From assembly GCA_910589415.1 (NCBI GenBank), contig OU342639.1:5464268-5528267 (forward strand): 64,000 nucleotides of DNA. Reading direction: 5' to 3'. The notes beneath the pieces were generated by a model. That model ran no database searches and was not told the origin of the DNA. It saw nothing but the letters and a program-made list of their open reading frames with translations. Source of the DNA: Malachius bipustulatus. Its lineage: Eukaryota > Arthropoda > Insecta > Coleoptera > Melyridae. The translations under genes were made by a program, and so were the position numbers. Of the stretch, positions 35,340-46,592 are shown piece by piece (the stretch's first letter is position 1; each line of letters begins with the position of its first letter).

Positions 35340-37040
35340 TGACAGACGTCATTCCCTATTATGATGTCAATTTTATTATCAGTCAATTATTTCCCTATAC
35401 TTCCTAGCGTATCTGGATTTATTGGCATTATCCGCACGAACCACGGCGGTTATACCACTGGCAACATACAGTACGGGCCGGACGCTTTCCCCCGCAACGT
35501 CTATGGTCGTGTAAGGACATCGAGAACGGAAGTTATCGAGGAAAAAAAATTACCTGGAATAAGCTGTTCGAGAACTTCAGCAACCAAGCAAGTATTCCTT
35601 TCTGTTTCGAAGCTATAGATTTACGAACGTTACAAAGTATACACTTCACATAAAAGTTATTTTCGTTTCAAAAAACAAAGCTTAGAGGTTGACGTGACTC
35701 TTCGAAGTAAAGATCGGGTTAGGTTATTGAGTTGAAAGTTCAGGAAAAAGTTTTGGCAAGCTATTTAACCTATTACATAAGAGATGGGGTTCGTTATACA
35801 TGCAAAAGGAAACCCATCTAATTTAATGCAAACATTAACCAAGAAGTTAGTAAATAGTTATTATAAGGAAGGAGTAAATGAACTTGCGAGTTATGAATCA
35901 ATAACGAGCCGGTCTGTATGATGGAGTTCCCTAAAATCCCAAGTTGTAAGTTGTAACGTAAATAATTCACTATAGGTATTAATACTATTTTAATGATTTG
36001 GCAAGGGAGTTGTTGCGGATTGCCAAATTAATTTAAGATCCCAGCAAACACATGTTGCTGAGTTGCTAGTTGTTGCTGACGATGCATTTTCTCCATTATT
36101 AGGCATTCCACATTCGAATGAGCTATATACCCACCCAAGCACACCGAGCACAAGCTCCGGAGCATTTTCATTAATTACCCTATATCTGCAAGTCGATAAA
36201 AACTCATTTTAATAATGGACGTCGGAATATTAAGAACGTTCGTTAATATGGAAGAAAGAGTAACTGCCAATAAAAAAACTCTTTACGAGACTTTTATTTC
36301 AGGCTAAGTTTTCTGAAATTTTAATTAAAGCGTCGTCCGGAGCACGTTTTATAATCTTGGGAGAGCTTAGGGAAAACTCAGTGCAGTCTTGTGTTCTTAC
36401 ATTCCTACATCGCAATTAAAATTCCCAGAATTCCTGTCGTTTTAACAGATAGGTGAATAAAATCTCTTGTTTCGGAGCTCCTTTCAAAGTCGAATTTTAT
36501 CGTTTGAAGCTATCAAGCAGCAGTCTAAAGTACAATTGAAAATACCAACCGTTATTCGAGATCCGCTTCAGACTTCAGAGCAGTGTTCCTTTCACTTCGC
36601 GTACCTACCCAGACGTCGCCTTTCCTTCACTCAACTACGAGGAATTTATTTATTTATTTATTTTCATCTCTGCCCAGATATTTCAACAATTCGTAACGAA
36701 TCATTGGGTGGTTGTTTTTTCTGAGACGTTCACAAATCATTCGGAAAATAGAAGGTCCTTTTTGTTCCGACCGAACGTCGCATGAAATTTCAAAGTGGAG
36801 GATCCATTTGTCATTTGTACTTTGTCGTTCCGTGCTTGCGCTGGTGCAAAAGATAGGGAAGTGAAATTATTCCTGAATATTTACAACACCTTAAGACAGA
36901 GCGAAGCCGTTTTGGAACTCTAAAAAATCGCTTAAAAATCCAATTACAATAAAAACCTTACCTCAACGTACAAGCACGAGTATTAAATCTGAGACAAGAT
37001 AGGTCCTGGCGCACACACCAGAATCCCTTCTCCCGACCCT
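35340..37040. other. Intron filler, no feature recognised
   Basis: A frame at 35361-35618 has balanced base composition (NHGGYTTGNIQYG) but shows no family, and no convincing splice sites bound it. The rest is AT-rich. Confidence 0.45.
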
Positions 37041-37043
37041 TAC

Positions 37044-37283
37044 CTAAAGTTCAAACTGTGAGTGCTCCTTCAACTCTTTATCTAAGAGCTGTCCGTTCGC
37101 AAGATAAATGTCACCGAGAGGAAGGAGTTTGCCAGCCCCGCTATCCCCCTCAGAAGTAGAAGATGCAATGATAACTTCCCAGAAACCATCGACCTTGCCG
37201 GGCTCAAACTTCTCTTTGCGGAGAACTTTAATAAGGGCAGCGAAAGTCACGTGACCTAGCGGTGTACCGCGTACATTATACAC
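37044..37283 (-). CDS. Unrecognised 79-codon coding-like segment
   Basis: It is more GC-rich and more protein-like than its surroundings: GTPLGHVTFAALIKVLR, then FWEVIIASSTSEG, then LPLGDIYLANGQLL. The frame ends in TAG followed by GTAAGG, so a splice donor overlaps the stop. I do not recognise it. It could be an exon of an antisense gene, a captured gene piece or part of a mobile element. Confidence 0.25.
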   Translation of the reverse strand: MYNVRGTPLGHVTFAALIKVLRKEKFEPGKVDGFWEVIIASSTSEGDSGAGKLLPLGDIYLANGQLLDKELKEHSQFEL

Positions 37284-37502
37284 TATAACTTATAATTATA
37301 CAATACCTTTAAATAACAGTGAGGACGTTTATGTTTATAGTCCCTCTCCCTCTTTAAATTCCCAGCCGAACGAGATAGAACTTTGGTACTAAAACTAAAT
37401 TAAACAGCACGAGTTTTACTACTTTTACGCCAAATGTCAAAAATGACGTCCCTTTCAACTTCAAAATGTTAATGGTTATAGTTTAATTTTCTGTATACAC
37501 AA

Positions 37503-38384
37503 TGTAACGGGTATTTTAATTTGAATAATTCGTGCGTGGATTCAGTCCCCAAGTAACCCGTTACTAAGATAATTAAAAATAATTTTTTTTACAAAAACAA
37601 CTATATACAATATATATATAGTAGATAAGTAGATATAGTAGATAAGGAACGGATCGCCGCCGGCCGCTGCTGTAGATACCTTCAGTAACCCTCGACACCT
37701 CGTTGGTACGCGCCACCCGTTTTACTATGCCATAACACGCGATTGATTCTTGTAGGCCTCGACTCTCGTCCACCTGAAGAACGGGAGGTAGCAGACTCCG
37801 TGGGCTCTCAATACAAGCCGCACAGACAGACCTGCTAGTTAATCCACGTCTCAATAAGACGTGAGCCTGACAAACTGAAAATAAAGGAAAATTAATTACT
37901 GGATCTCCGCTCAGAACTCATTACACTCTGGGCGAGGGTTATGGGACTAGGATAGGCCGACTCAATGCATCGGCCTTTCCCCCTCGGTGGGCTCAGTACA
38001 CGCACGTCGGTTGCCCGGTCCTGTCCTGTCTCTGGGGGCTCACTACACCCACCAGAGAAATGAAACGCGCGCTGGTCAGCACCCGGCTCGCGTCTCGCTG
38101 CCTGTTTACCCGGTCGGTGGATTTAGTACATCCACCACGGGGTGCTGGCTCCTGCAGGCTCAGTACACCTGACAGGATTTGAATGCTTCATGGTCAGTAC
38201 CCAAACAAGCACTGTCCGTTCTTCGGAGGTCCTCTGCTTTTATAGCCGGCGGCGGAGCGATAAGGCCGCTATCACCGCCGCAAAAACTCTGTTTTCCTGC
38301 TTTGAACTGATTAAAAGTAATAAACTGTCTCTAATAAATAACTAATTAGAATAATTATAAACGAAATCCTCGGATTTCGTTACA
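37503..38384 (+). mobile_element. Solo LTR, copy 1 (882 bp), ACAA target duplication
   Basis: Begins TGTAACGGGT, ends TTTCGTTACA, and is flanked by ACAA at 37499-37502 and 38385-38388. It lacks any internal domain, so it is an LTR left by recombination of a Gypsy-like element. It contains TTTTATA near 38238 and AATAAA-like signals near the 3' end. Its central part is a GC-rich hairpin array. It is related to 48577-49338 but not to the LTR at 23084. Confidence 0.85.
37800..38176 (+). repeat. Hairpin array with constant 9-base loop, copy 1
   Basis: Stem-loops at 37800-37823, 37954-37976, 37987-38005, 38031-38056, 38116-38136 and 38151-38176. The loops are CTCAATACA, CTCAATGCA, CTCAGTACA, CTCACTACA, TTTAGTACA and CTCAGTACA. 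The stems differ completely from one another (AGGCCGA/TCGGCCT; TCTGG-GGG/CCC-A-CCAGA; GGTGGA/TCCACC, and so on). A seventh, 37845-37863, has CACGT-CTCAATAAG-ACGTG. Confidence 0.8.
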
Positions 38385-38389
38385 ACAAT

Positions 38390-39246
38390 TTTTGTTTTGT
38401 GTTTAATTTTGAGTGTGTGTCAGGGAGGGTTCATAGTGTTTATTTATAGTAAAGTCTGCAACGTCATCTTTGACATTTGAAAGTTCTACCTCATTAATTG
38501 GGTTCAGAATTTAAAGGTGGGGGACACTTACCAGGAAACAATGTAACACTTGGCGTTTATGACAAGTGGCAGCGTACGTTATTGTAACTTTCTTTAAGCG
38601 TGTTTTCCTCATTTCGAGGCGACTGGATTTTTGTTTACAAATTTTGGTATCTGCAAATCGACCTTGAAACCTTTGTGGCGTTATCGTGGAGTCATATTAG
38701 GGGAAGAACTCTCAGGGAGTGACAGCTGATAGGTCAAACTTTTTATGACGAGTGAATTTTACGACGACAGCTGGAATGCGGAGGAGGGAAAAAGTCTTTT
38801 TTGGTCTCAGAATGTGAAGGTGGGGGGGGGGGGGGCACTTACCAGGAAACAACGTAACACTTGGCGTTTATGGCAAGTCACAGCTTAAGTTGTGACTTTC
38901 TTTAAGTACGCGCACCATTTTTCCTCATTTCGATGCGATTTTTTTTTTTACAAATGTCGCTAAAAATCGACCTGGAAACTTGTAGGAATAGTATTTGGTG
39001 GTTGTGGCGTTTTTGGAAGTTTCTACGAGAATAGTTATCATCAGGGAGTGACAACTGTCAGGTTAAACTTTTTATGACGATTGAATTTCACGAAAACAGA
39101 TGGAATGAGGATGGAATAAGGAGAGGAAGTCATTTTTCGGCGTTTGTTTTTTCTTCCTGGGGGTGGTGGCGGAAACTTACCAGGAGCATTGTAACAGTTG
39201 ACGTTTATGACAAGTCACAGCTGAAGTTGTGACTTTCTTTAAGTAC
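38390..39246 (+). repeat. ~310-bp tandem repeat array, first part
   Basis: Units with ACTTACCAGGAAACAA (38526, 38837, diverged at 39175), GGCGTTTATGACAAGT, TGACTTTCTTTAAG and GGGAGTGACAGCT...TTTTTATGACGA. A poly-G run sits at 38822-38835. The third unit is interrupted at 39247. Confidence 0.8.
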
Positions 39247-39755
39247 TGTTTGAATCCGATCGAAGGGCCAAAATGTAGGGGGGAAAACGAAGGACCAGAC
39301 TCAATGACAAGATTGACAGGAACACATAATAAACGTTGTATAAATTAACAATTCTCAGTTTACTGACCTTGTGTTTCTTGTGTTTCTGTCCGACGAGTAT
39401 GGGGCACTTGCTTGAGTCACGAGTTGTTAATTATTATTAGTTTTAGTTCACAATGTGGATGATTTTCCACTATTTAGGTATGAGTGTTCGCGCGTTTTAT
39501 GCCGCTCCCGAGGCCGCTCCCTTCGATTAAGGGACTAGGCAGGCACCAGCTCCAACGTCTATCTGGTACGAACGGCATTCTGGCAATCTGCTCTCGAGCT
39601 CGACTCTATCAATGCTATTGCTCCACTGTGAAGTGTGTTGGTCTCCGGTCAGGTGGCTTCTTCCTTCTTCATCCCCGATGTGTAATGATAGGAAGGGGTA
39701 GGAACGGTAGTGTCTTCGAGGATAAAAACCCAAGTTAACCAACAAGGACGAAACA
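39247..39755 (+). mobile_element. Insertion in the tandem array, possible solo LTR
   Basis: About 509 bp starting TGTTTGAATCC and ending GGACGAAACA interrupt the third ~310-bp unit (left half ends TTTAAGTAC, right half resumes with GCACTATTTTTCCT). TG...CA ends and moderate GC content suggest an LTR. No clean target duplication is visible, so this is tentative. Confidence 0.4.
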
Positions 39756-39960
39756 TGCACTATTTTTCCTAATTTCAAGGCGATTTGTTTTTTGTTTTTA
39801 CAACTGTCATCAAAAAATCGACCGTTGTGGCGTTTTTGGAAGTTTGTATGGGAAGAACTGTCATCAGGGAGTGACAGCTCAGGTTAAATTTTTTATGACG
39901 AGTGAATTTCTCGAAAACAGTTAGAACGAGAAAGGAAGGAGAGGAAATCGGTTTTGGGGT
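39756..39960 (+). repeat. ~310-bp tandem array, end of third unit
   Basis: It resumes with CATTT/TATTTTTCCT, AAATCGACC, TCAGGGAGTGACAGCT and TTTTTATGACGAGTGAATTT, as in units one and two. Confidence 0.75.
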
Positions 39961-41269
39961 TTTATTCTCTAGGGAGAGCTATTACCTTTACCAGATTTCC
40001 AAAATTTACCTTATGATGTATACTCGTGAAATATAATAGAAACTCAGTTTGCCATCATAAAATCGCTTTTTAAGAGATCAAGAAAAATGATCTTAGACGT
40101 GAAAGAAAGATGCGGCTCAAGCACAGAAAAATCAGATAAATCATTTTTGGCATCCGGTTTTTGATTTTTTAAAAACTTTTAAATTACTCGATACAGACTC
40201 TCCGAAAAAGTTCTTGAAACAGCCTTGATGAGCATTATTTTTTATGGCATACTTTTTAGTCATAATCCGGGATCCTTGTTCGATTATGTTTTTAAATCCT
40301 GTCAGGATCGGAGATTTTGGCGGGTTGAAAAATAGGTCTTACCATAATTCCATCTCGAAGAGTAAAAAGGGATGAATCCGTCGACGCCCTGCCCGTAGTC
40401 CTCGTACGTGTGCTTTTAAATCGGTTACTTGGAATGAAAAATACCGGCCCCAATGTTAAAGCCCAAGCTGGTTAATCATTAGGACGACGGTCTTTTGAAT
40501 TATCAGTTGTACTCGGTTTAGAATGATCCAGATAAACGGGTTCTAGGAACAGTTAATAAATAACGGGAAGCTTTGTGGATTTACCCGATCGTCCTAGCGA
40601 TTAATCCCTCACAACAATGAAGCTCTTATAAATTATTGGCCATTCTTCTCCATATTCCGATTTTTCGTTTGATAAAGCAGCGTTTGGTGTTGGTGTTGGT
40701 GTTTCGGTTGAAATTGTTATTTTTATTTATTTATTTATTTAAAATAGGTCGCGCAGTGATAGCTTTATAGTTACCTTTTTTATATGTGTCATAATGTCGC
40801 ATATAGGAAAATTTAGCATCAATGCATGGTTATAACTGATTGGTGGACGATTAGTGATTAATTCTGGCGGCCACTTGAATCGGGCACCAATTTTTGGAAT
40901 GATTCATGCAGTGTACATACAGTGTATGTGTATAATGCCTGGAATAAAATTAATAATTCCGTTATGTGGCGTTGGCGTTACTGTGGAAATCGCTTTGAGT
41001 CGATTTTGTTTTTTTTAAACTCCATTTTTTTGACGTGTAACATATTTATGACGTCATTGGTTTTGGATATCATATTTTTTTTTAATAGCAAACCCGTAAC
41101 ATCATTGCAAAGTTCATTTTAAGCAGAATATTGTCAGTTAAATTTCAAAAGTTTGTCGCGAAAAAAAAAGAAGAAATTTTTTTTTGGAAAGACGAAAATT
41201 ATTCCAATCAAGGAACCTTTGCAACGATGTGTCACAATTATCCGTAGACACGTTCTCGTAAAAGGCGGA
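39961..41269. other. Intron filler
   Basis: AT-rich DNA with a (TTTA)n patch at 40722-40740. No gene or element ends recognised. Confidence 0.5.
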
Positions 41270-41450
41270 ACCATTCTGGTATTTAGTAGAACTAGTCACA
41301 TTGGCCGTCAATGTGTCATTCCTTATCATATAACTAGAATTGCCGCGAAAGTGTCATTTCCATGAATCAGAGTCATCATAAAAATTGAGGAAGTAAACAA
41401 ACAAAAACGTATCTGGAATTGTTCGCGACGTGTCCCGTTATAATATATTA
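41270..41450 (+). repeat. LTR-like dispersed repeat, copy also at 58815-58985
   Basis: Shared boxes in the same order and orientation: GAACTAGTCACA(C)T, AAGTGTCATTTCCAT, CATAAAAATTGAGGA, AGTAAACAAA, GTATCTGGAATTGTTC and CCCGTTATA. Confidence 0.6.
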
Positions 41451-41599
41451 CACGTCAGAAGATGACGTTTTAAATAAAAAACAAAATCGACCTGCCTAAG
41501 TGAGTTTCCATAGGAATATTTATTTTATTCCAGACTTTATACACACACTGTACCTCTAATAAACGGAACCAAGAAGTTGTATTGTAACTATTGTTAGTT

Positions 41600-42400
41600 C
41601 CAGACTACGTCCCCTTTCAATTTTTTATATATTGTTATCACTCATCTGAGGTCTCATACAAAGAGGAGTTTTTGCTTTTTCAAATTTAGATGAAAGAACA
41701 AAAAATAATTGTCTGCATTCATATCAAAATTTGTTGCGCCTTTTTTTATACCCTCCTGAAAGTGTATTTCATCCCCTTCATTGAAATGCCTTCTTTGAAA
41801 GGGGACTACGTCCCCTTTCAATTTTTTATATATTGTTATCACTCATCTGAGGTCTCATACAAAGAGGAGTTTTTGCTTTTTCAAATTTAGATGAAAGAAC
41901 AAAAAATAATTGTCTGCATTCATATCAAAATTTGTTGCGCCTTTTTTTATACCCTCCTGAAAGTGTATTTCATCCCCTTCATTGAAATGCTGCCGATAAA
42001 ACGTAATTTGGGAGAAAATTGAAGGAGTTGCGCCCATTCTACTTTTTGAAACTTTGAAAAATGACTTTTTCCTTTACAGCCTTTGCGTTCATTTTAAAAT
42101 TTGTTACATTTTGTCAATTATACCTTTCCGAAAGTGTATTTCATCCCCTTCATTGAAATGCGCTGGCGATAAAACGTAATTTGGGAGAAAATTGAAGGAG
42201 TTGCGCCCATTCCACTTTTTAAAACTTTGAAAAAATGATTTTTCCCTTAACAGCCTTTGCATTCATTTTAAAATTTGGTACATTTTGTCGATTATACCCT
42301 TCCGAAAGTGTATTTCATCTCCTTTATTGAAATGCTGCCGATAAAACGTAATTTGGGAGAAAATTGAAGGAGTTGCGCTTATTCTGAGCAGCATTGCTGG
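41600..42400 (+). repeat. Two-phase tandem repeat (201 bp, then ~173 bp)
   Basis: A near-perfect 201-bp duplication starts at GACTACGTCCCC (41603 and 41804). It is followed by ~173-bp units beginning GATAAAACGTAATTTGGGAG at 41995, 42168 and 42340. Both unit types share AAGTGTATTTCATCCCCTTC. Confidence 0.9.
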
Positions 42401-42479
42401 AAAATTTTCCTCATGTGTAGGAGTGAGAGCTGGGTAGCGAGTTCTCGCTCTCACAGGTGAACAGAATTTGTTCGGCAAT

Positions 42480-44404
42480 GCGAACGAATTTAAAGGTTCG
42501 TCAAATGAGTGACAGGCTTAAGGAGAGTTACCGTTAAAATGCAAAGAATTCGATCTTATCAGAAAAAATAATTTAAACCATTTTTTTGATCGATGATGCC
42601 GACGAAGGAGTTGTTGTTGGCTTCCGGTTCAAAACAAGAGCTGGTGGTTTACTTGAAATCTTGTGAAATAATAAACTTATTCATCTTGAAGTCTCTGGAG
42701 TCCTCTAACTTTACAACTATCAAACTTCGGAAATAACTTCACAAACTCTAATTTTATAATTCCGTTATACTCTCTCTCGTGCAACTCCCTGTTTAAATTC
42801 ACTTTTACAATATCGTTCGTGTCGCCTTTTATTTACTGTCATCCAATTACCTATTAGGTAGGTACAACTTTTATAAATAAATCTAGAAAGAGTTTTCTCT
42901 TAAATCTACAGACAGGAATCTGGAAAACTTCTGCTTTCCCGTATTCCCGTTATTCCTGTCAATTCTTCCAATTGTTTTTATTAACTTTACGAGTCTATTG
43001 TTTCAAATATTTACCCCAGCGAGTATCGTAATAAGAAGTTCCAAGTCCAAGCAGATAATGCAATAATGTTTTGCTATAGGTAGGTAGGTATTTATTGTAC
43101 CTATGAAAGATTTCCAAAAGAATCGGGCTTTTTTCTCCTCATTTTCTCCCGCATGTACCTGCAGGTTCAGGAATGTTGTCGATGCGTCTGGCATGCTCAC
43201 TTAAATATCAAGATAAAGAGTCTTTTGGGCAGATTAAATCAGCAGCGAGAAAAAAGTTGATATGCAAATTTTCCCGTATAAAGAGTAAATCTCCCGGCTA
43301 CTCTTGATTATTTACCTGTCATGAGCATAAAGCAAGTGTAATGGTTACCTTTTGAAGCGTCTGCTTTCGTCGGGGTAAATATTTCATCTCGAAACTGTAA
43401 CTGGAATCTCGCCCCGTGTACCAAATGACGAAGATTTAAATTACAAGGGCTGCTCTTTCCCCCGTTGAAAAGCTTATTCTCAAGCCGGGCATGTTTATTG
43501 CTAAGTGAATTTCTTATTTGCACTGATGAAAAAAACTGTATATTAAAAATAAATTGAATTCTCCCGGAGATAAAAAGAAGTGCACTTACCTAGAGAGGAT
43601 GAAAATTGTCTCGAGACGGAAGTGGTTTAAAATGGGCTGAAATAATGTACCTAACCTACCTATTCCCACTTTTCAATCTTCACGTTGCATTAGTTAATAA
43701 ACGTCAAAGTGAGTGCAACCGGATCCAATAAATAGGTTTGTGTCCTGCATATGAAACGACTTTTTCCTGAAAGTTTTCCCGACTTGACAATAATACGAAG
43801 TATATAAGAATGTTGGAGTTGCCCCAAGCATTACTTCACGGAGGAGGTCACTTTTCCGCAGTTGTTTTCAAGCTCTTCTGTTCAAGTCGTTCAAGTTCAC
43901 ATACTTCTCGTGCAAAAGAGCTTTTTCGATTCCCATCGCAGTCAGCTGTGCTCACACAAAATTACGTCCCATTCTAAAGACGATTTTTCATGAAAATTTC
44001 AAACTAATTTTTTGGGTGTGCAAATTTTTCTCTTCGATTTTAATAAAAACGCCCGTCAGACGATAGAAAGCGCGAGAAGTTCAGAACTGTAAAAGATAAA
44101 AGATAATTTTCCGGGTGAAGGTTTTGGAATTGTCGATTTTTTCAAATTCAATAACTTGCAGTCTTAAGAATTTGGTAGAGAACGTGTAACGACCTAACGG
44201 CGTTAAAGCAATAATTAGCGCAAGTGGATTTTCGTTATTTACAAGATCGAAACAGCTAGCGATCTCTCTTTTCCAGCCACCGTACTTAGAATATCGAGTC
44301 CTGTTTATGATTCCGTAATCAGTAACAAGCGCATTTCTGATATGTCAATTAAAATCACCTGAGGCGAGAGGGAACGGTTCACTAAAGAGGCCGAACTATG
44401 TCTA
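42480..44404. other. Intron filler
   Basis: No gene recognised. GTAGGTAGGTA simple-sequence patches occur near 42860 and 43080. Confidence 0.5.
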
Positions 44405-44868
44405 CAGGGTGTTAAGAAAATGACGGATAAACTCTTTAGTACATTGGAGGGGACACTCAGTAGAGTATGGGAAAAATAATTTAAAAAAAGTCCAGACCTA
44501 CATTTAAAAAGATATAAGCAAAATATTGAACAATAAATTTGGCAACGCTTAACACGATAACTGCTGGTATTTGGTAATTTCGTCTAATTTCTAACAATGT
44601 AGGTAGTTAAGGTATCAAACCGTTGTTGCCAAATGCTTTTTTCAGCATCTTGGAAAAGAAAAAAAATCTTATTAAATTTTCCAAGCCAGTAATACATCTT
44701 AAGCAATTTGCCGATTTTTTTGTTTCTTTAAGAAAATGCCGAAAAACAAAGACTTTTTTATCTCACCAAATTGAAGACCAGAATTTTTTTAATTATTTTT
44801 CCCGTACTCTACCGAGTGTCCCCTACAATGTACTAAATAGTTTATCCGTCATTTTCTAACACCGTGTG
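44405..44868. mobile_element. Foldback MITE, TA-flanked
   Basis: TA-CAGGGTGTTAAGAAAATGACGG on the left pairs with GACGGATAAAC/GTTTATCCGTCATTTTC and AACACCGTGTG-TA on the right. Inner arms also pair (TTTGGCAACG with CGTTGTTGCCAAAT). No ORF. Confidence 0.7.
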
Positions 44869-45099
44869 TAACGCGACATAGAAGAAAGCAGAAACTCACG
44901 TTCAATAAATGTGCGAACTATAAAAATCGCGACCTCGGCCATTTTTATTTTATTTTCATACACTTGTGAACTCTCCAGATTTTACGACGATAGCAAGACT
45001 AAGGTGGAACGCCTCTTTAATTAAAGCAGTTCGAATTATCCTAAACATAGATAAACATAGACAAAAAAAAACTTAGGAATTTCCAAAAGTCCCGTTACT

Positions 45100-46340
45100 T
45101 CTACAGGTGTCCTTTCAAAATTACAAAAATCCGGTCCTTTAGGCACGGTTTCTCGTCGCAGTTTTCAATCTAAGGGGCTGAAATTTTTGTGAGACTAAGA
45201 TATGCACAAGTAGTGGTCTGGTATTGCACTTGAGCAAAATTGGCCGAGCCGTTTCAAAATGGCTGCTTTTTAAATTTTAGCTATTTTTTGAACCCATGTA
45301 TGATGCAAGATGGAAAAAACTTTTAAACCAAATTGACAAGATTGAAAGAAACTTATTTGTAATTTGATTAAATGCAACAAAATTAGCATTATTTTTATTA
45401 ATAAGCCAGTGGCGTGGGTAGGAAAAGGGTAAAAATGGGTAAATTTCTATAACCGTTTTTGAGCACATTTTTGAAGGAATTGAACTAAATTTTTTACAGT
45501 AGACAACTATACTAATACTCTTTAATCTTCAAAAATTTCAAGAAACTAATAAAAAAAATGACGGAGATATTTGAATTTTTTTACATGATGTTTATTTCTC
45601 TAAACTTTTAAAAACGCTCCTGTAGCTTCATCTTTCAAAATTAATGAACGAAATTTTTTACTCTTGTGAAACTTAGGGATGACGTTTGATTTTCGTAAAA
45701 AAATTCCTAGAGTTGCGTTACTTCTACAGGGTGTCCCTCCAAATTTAAAAAAAAAAAACGTCTATGAGTTTCGGGTCGCAGTTTTCAATCTAGGGGACTG
45801 AAATTTTTGTGGGAGGAAGATATCTACAAGGAGTGGTCTGGTACTGTATATGAGTAAGATCGGCCGAGCCGTTCCAAAATGGCGACTTTTTTAATTTAAA
45901 AAAAATTGCAATTTTTGAACCCCTGAATAAACAAAATAGAAAAAGAATCTTTTAAACCAAATCAACAAGATTGGAAGAAAATTATTTGAAATTTGAGTTA
46001 ATGCAATAAAATTTGCATTATGTCTATTAATAAGCCAGTGGCGTGTGTATATGAAAAGGGTAAAAATGCCTAAATTTCTATAACCGTTTATGAGCATATT
46101 TTTGAAGAAATTGAACTGAAATTTGCACAGTAGACAACTATACTAATAACCTTTAACCTTAAAAAAATTCAAGAAGCAAATAACAAAAATGGCGGGGATT
46201 TTCGCATTTTTTTACATGAAAATTGTTAAATTTTGCAAAATTTTGTTGTTTTGTTAAATTTAAAAATAAATTTTATGGCAAACGAAATAAAATGGAATTT
46301 TCACCGTAAACTGTTTCGCTATGACCTGACTATGGAAAAG
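45100..46340 (+). repeat. ~620-bp direct tandem duplication of a dispersed repeat
   Basis: Unit 1 (TACAGGTGTCC at 45104) and unit 2 (TACAGGGTGTCC at 45727) share GTCGCAGTTTTCAATCTA, GTGGTCTGGTA, GGCCGAGCCGTT and CAAAATGGC, then AATAAGCCAGTGGCGTG. The second copy ends about 125 bases before the LDLa exon. Confidence 0.75.
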
Positions 46341-46466
46341 CGGTGAAAATATCCAAAAGTGAATCTTATAACACTATTCATGCGATTGATGCGCAGGAAG
46401 GTGTATTTTCAAATTTATCAAAAATTCATAATTATTCTAATGATGGGTTTCTATTTTTATTTTCAG

Positions 46467-46592
46467 ATGTAATACAATGTTCCTTAAGACAATTTCAGTG
46501 TGCCAATAAGAAATGTATTCCAATAACGTTTGCCTGTGATGGTGAAGATGATTGCGGAGATTATTCGGATGAAGACCGCTTGCAATGCTCAA
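46467..46592 (+). CDS. LDL-receptor class A domain exon
   Basis: A 126-bp exon between TTTTCAG and GTAAGT, phase 1 on both sides, as is typical for exchangeable LDLa exons. It encodes one whole module. Six cysteines fall at module spacings 7-5-7-6-11 ([20 protein letters not shown]). The calcium cage [13 protein letters not shown] has the Asp/Glu residues needed for folding and ligand binding. Such modules bind lipoproteins and other ligands in LDLR/LpR/VgR/LRP proteins and occur in many secreted proteins. The first codon is completed by the G left by the signal-peptide exon at 5262, giving Asp. No neighbouring LDLa exon was found to 64000, so the next exon is either far away or unrecognised. 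Confidence 0.88.

Larger units (their letters stand above)
5263..46466 (+). other. Very long first intron (inferred), ~41.2 kb
   Basis: It is bounded by the GTGAGT donor at 5263 and a polypyrimidine tract plus TTTTCAG acceptor ending at 46466. It is phase 1 on both sides. The contents are mobile elements and AT-rich filler, listed individually. Small unrecognised exons inside cannot be excluded. Confidence 0.55.

Noticed and set aside
35361..35618. Possible exon (NHGGYTTGNIQYG)
   Set aside because: Better composition than its surroundings, but no convincing acceptor/donor pair and no family recognised.
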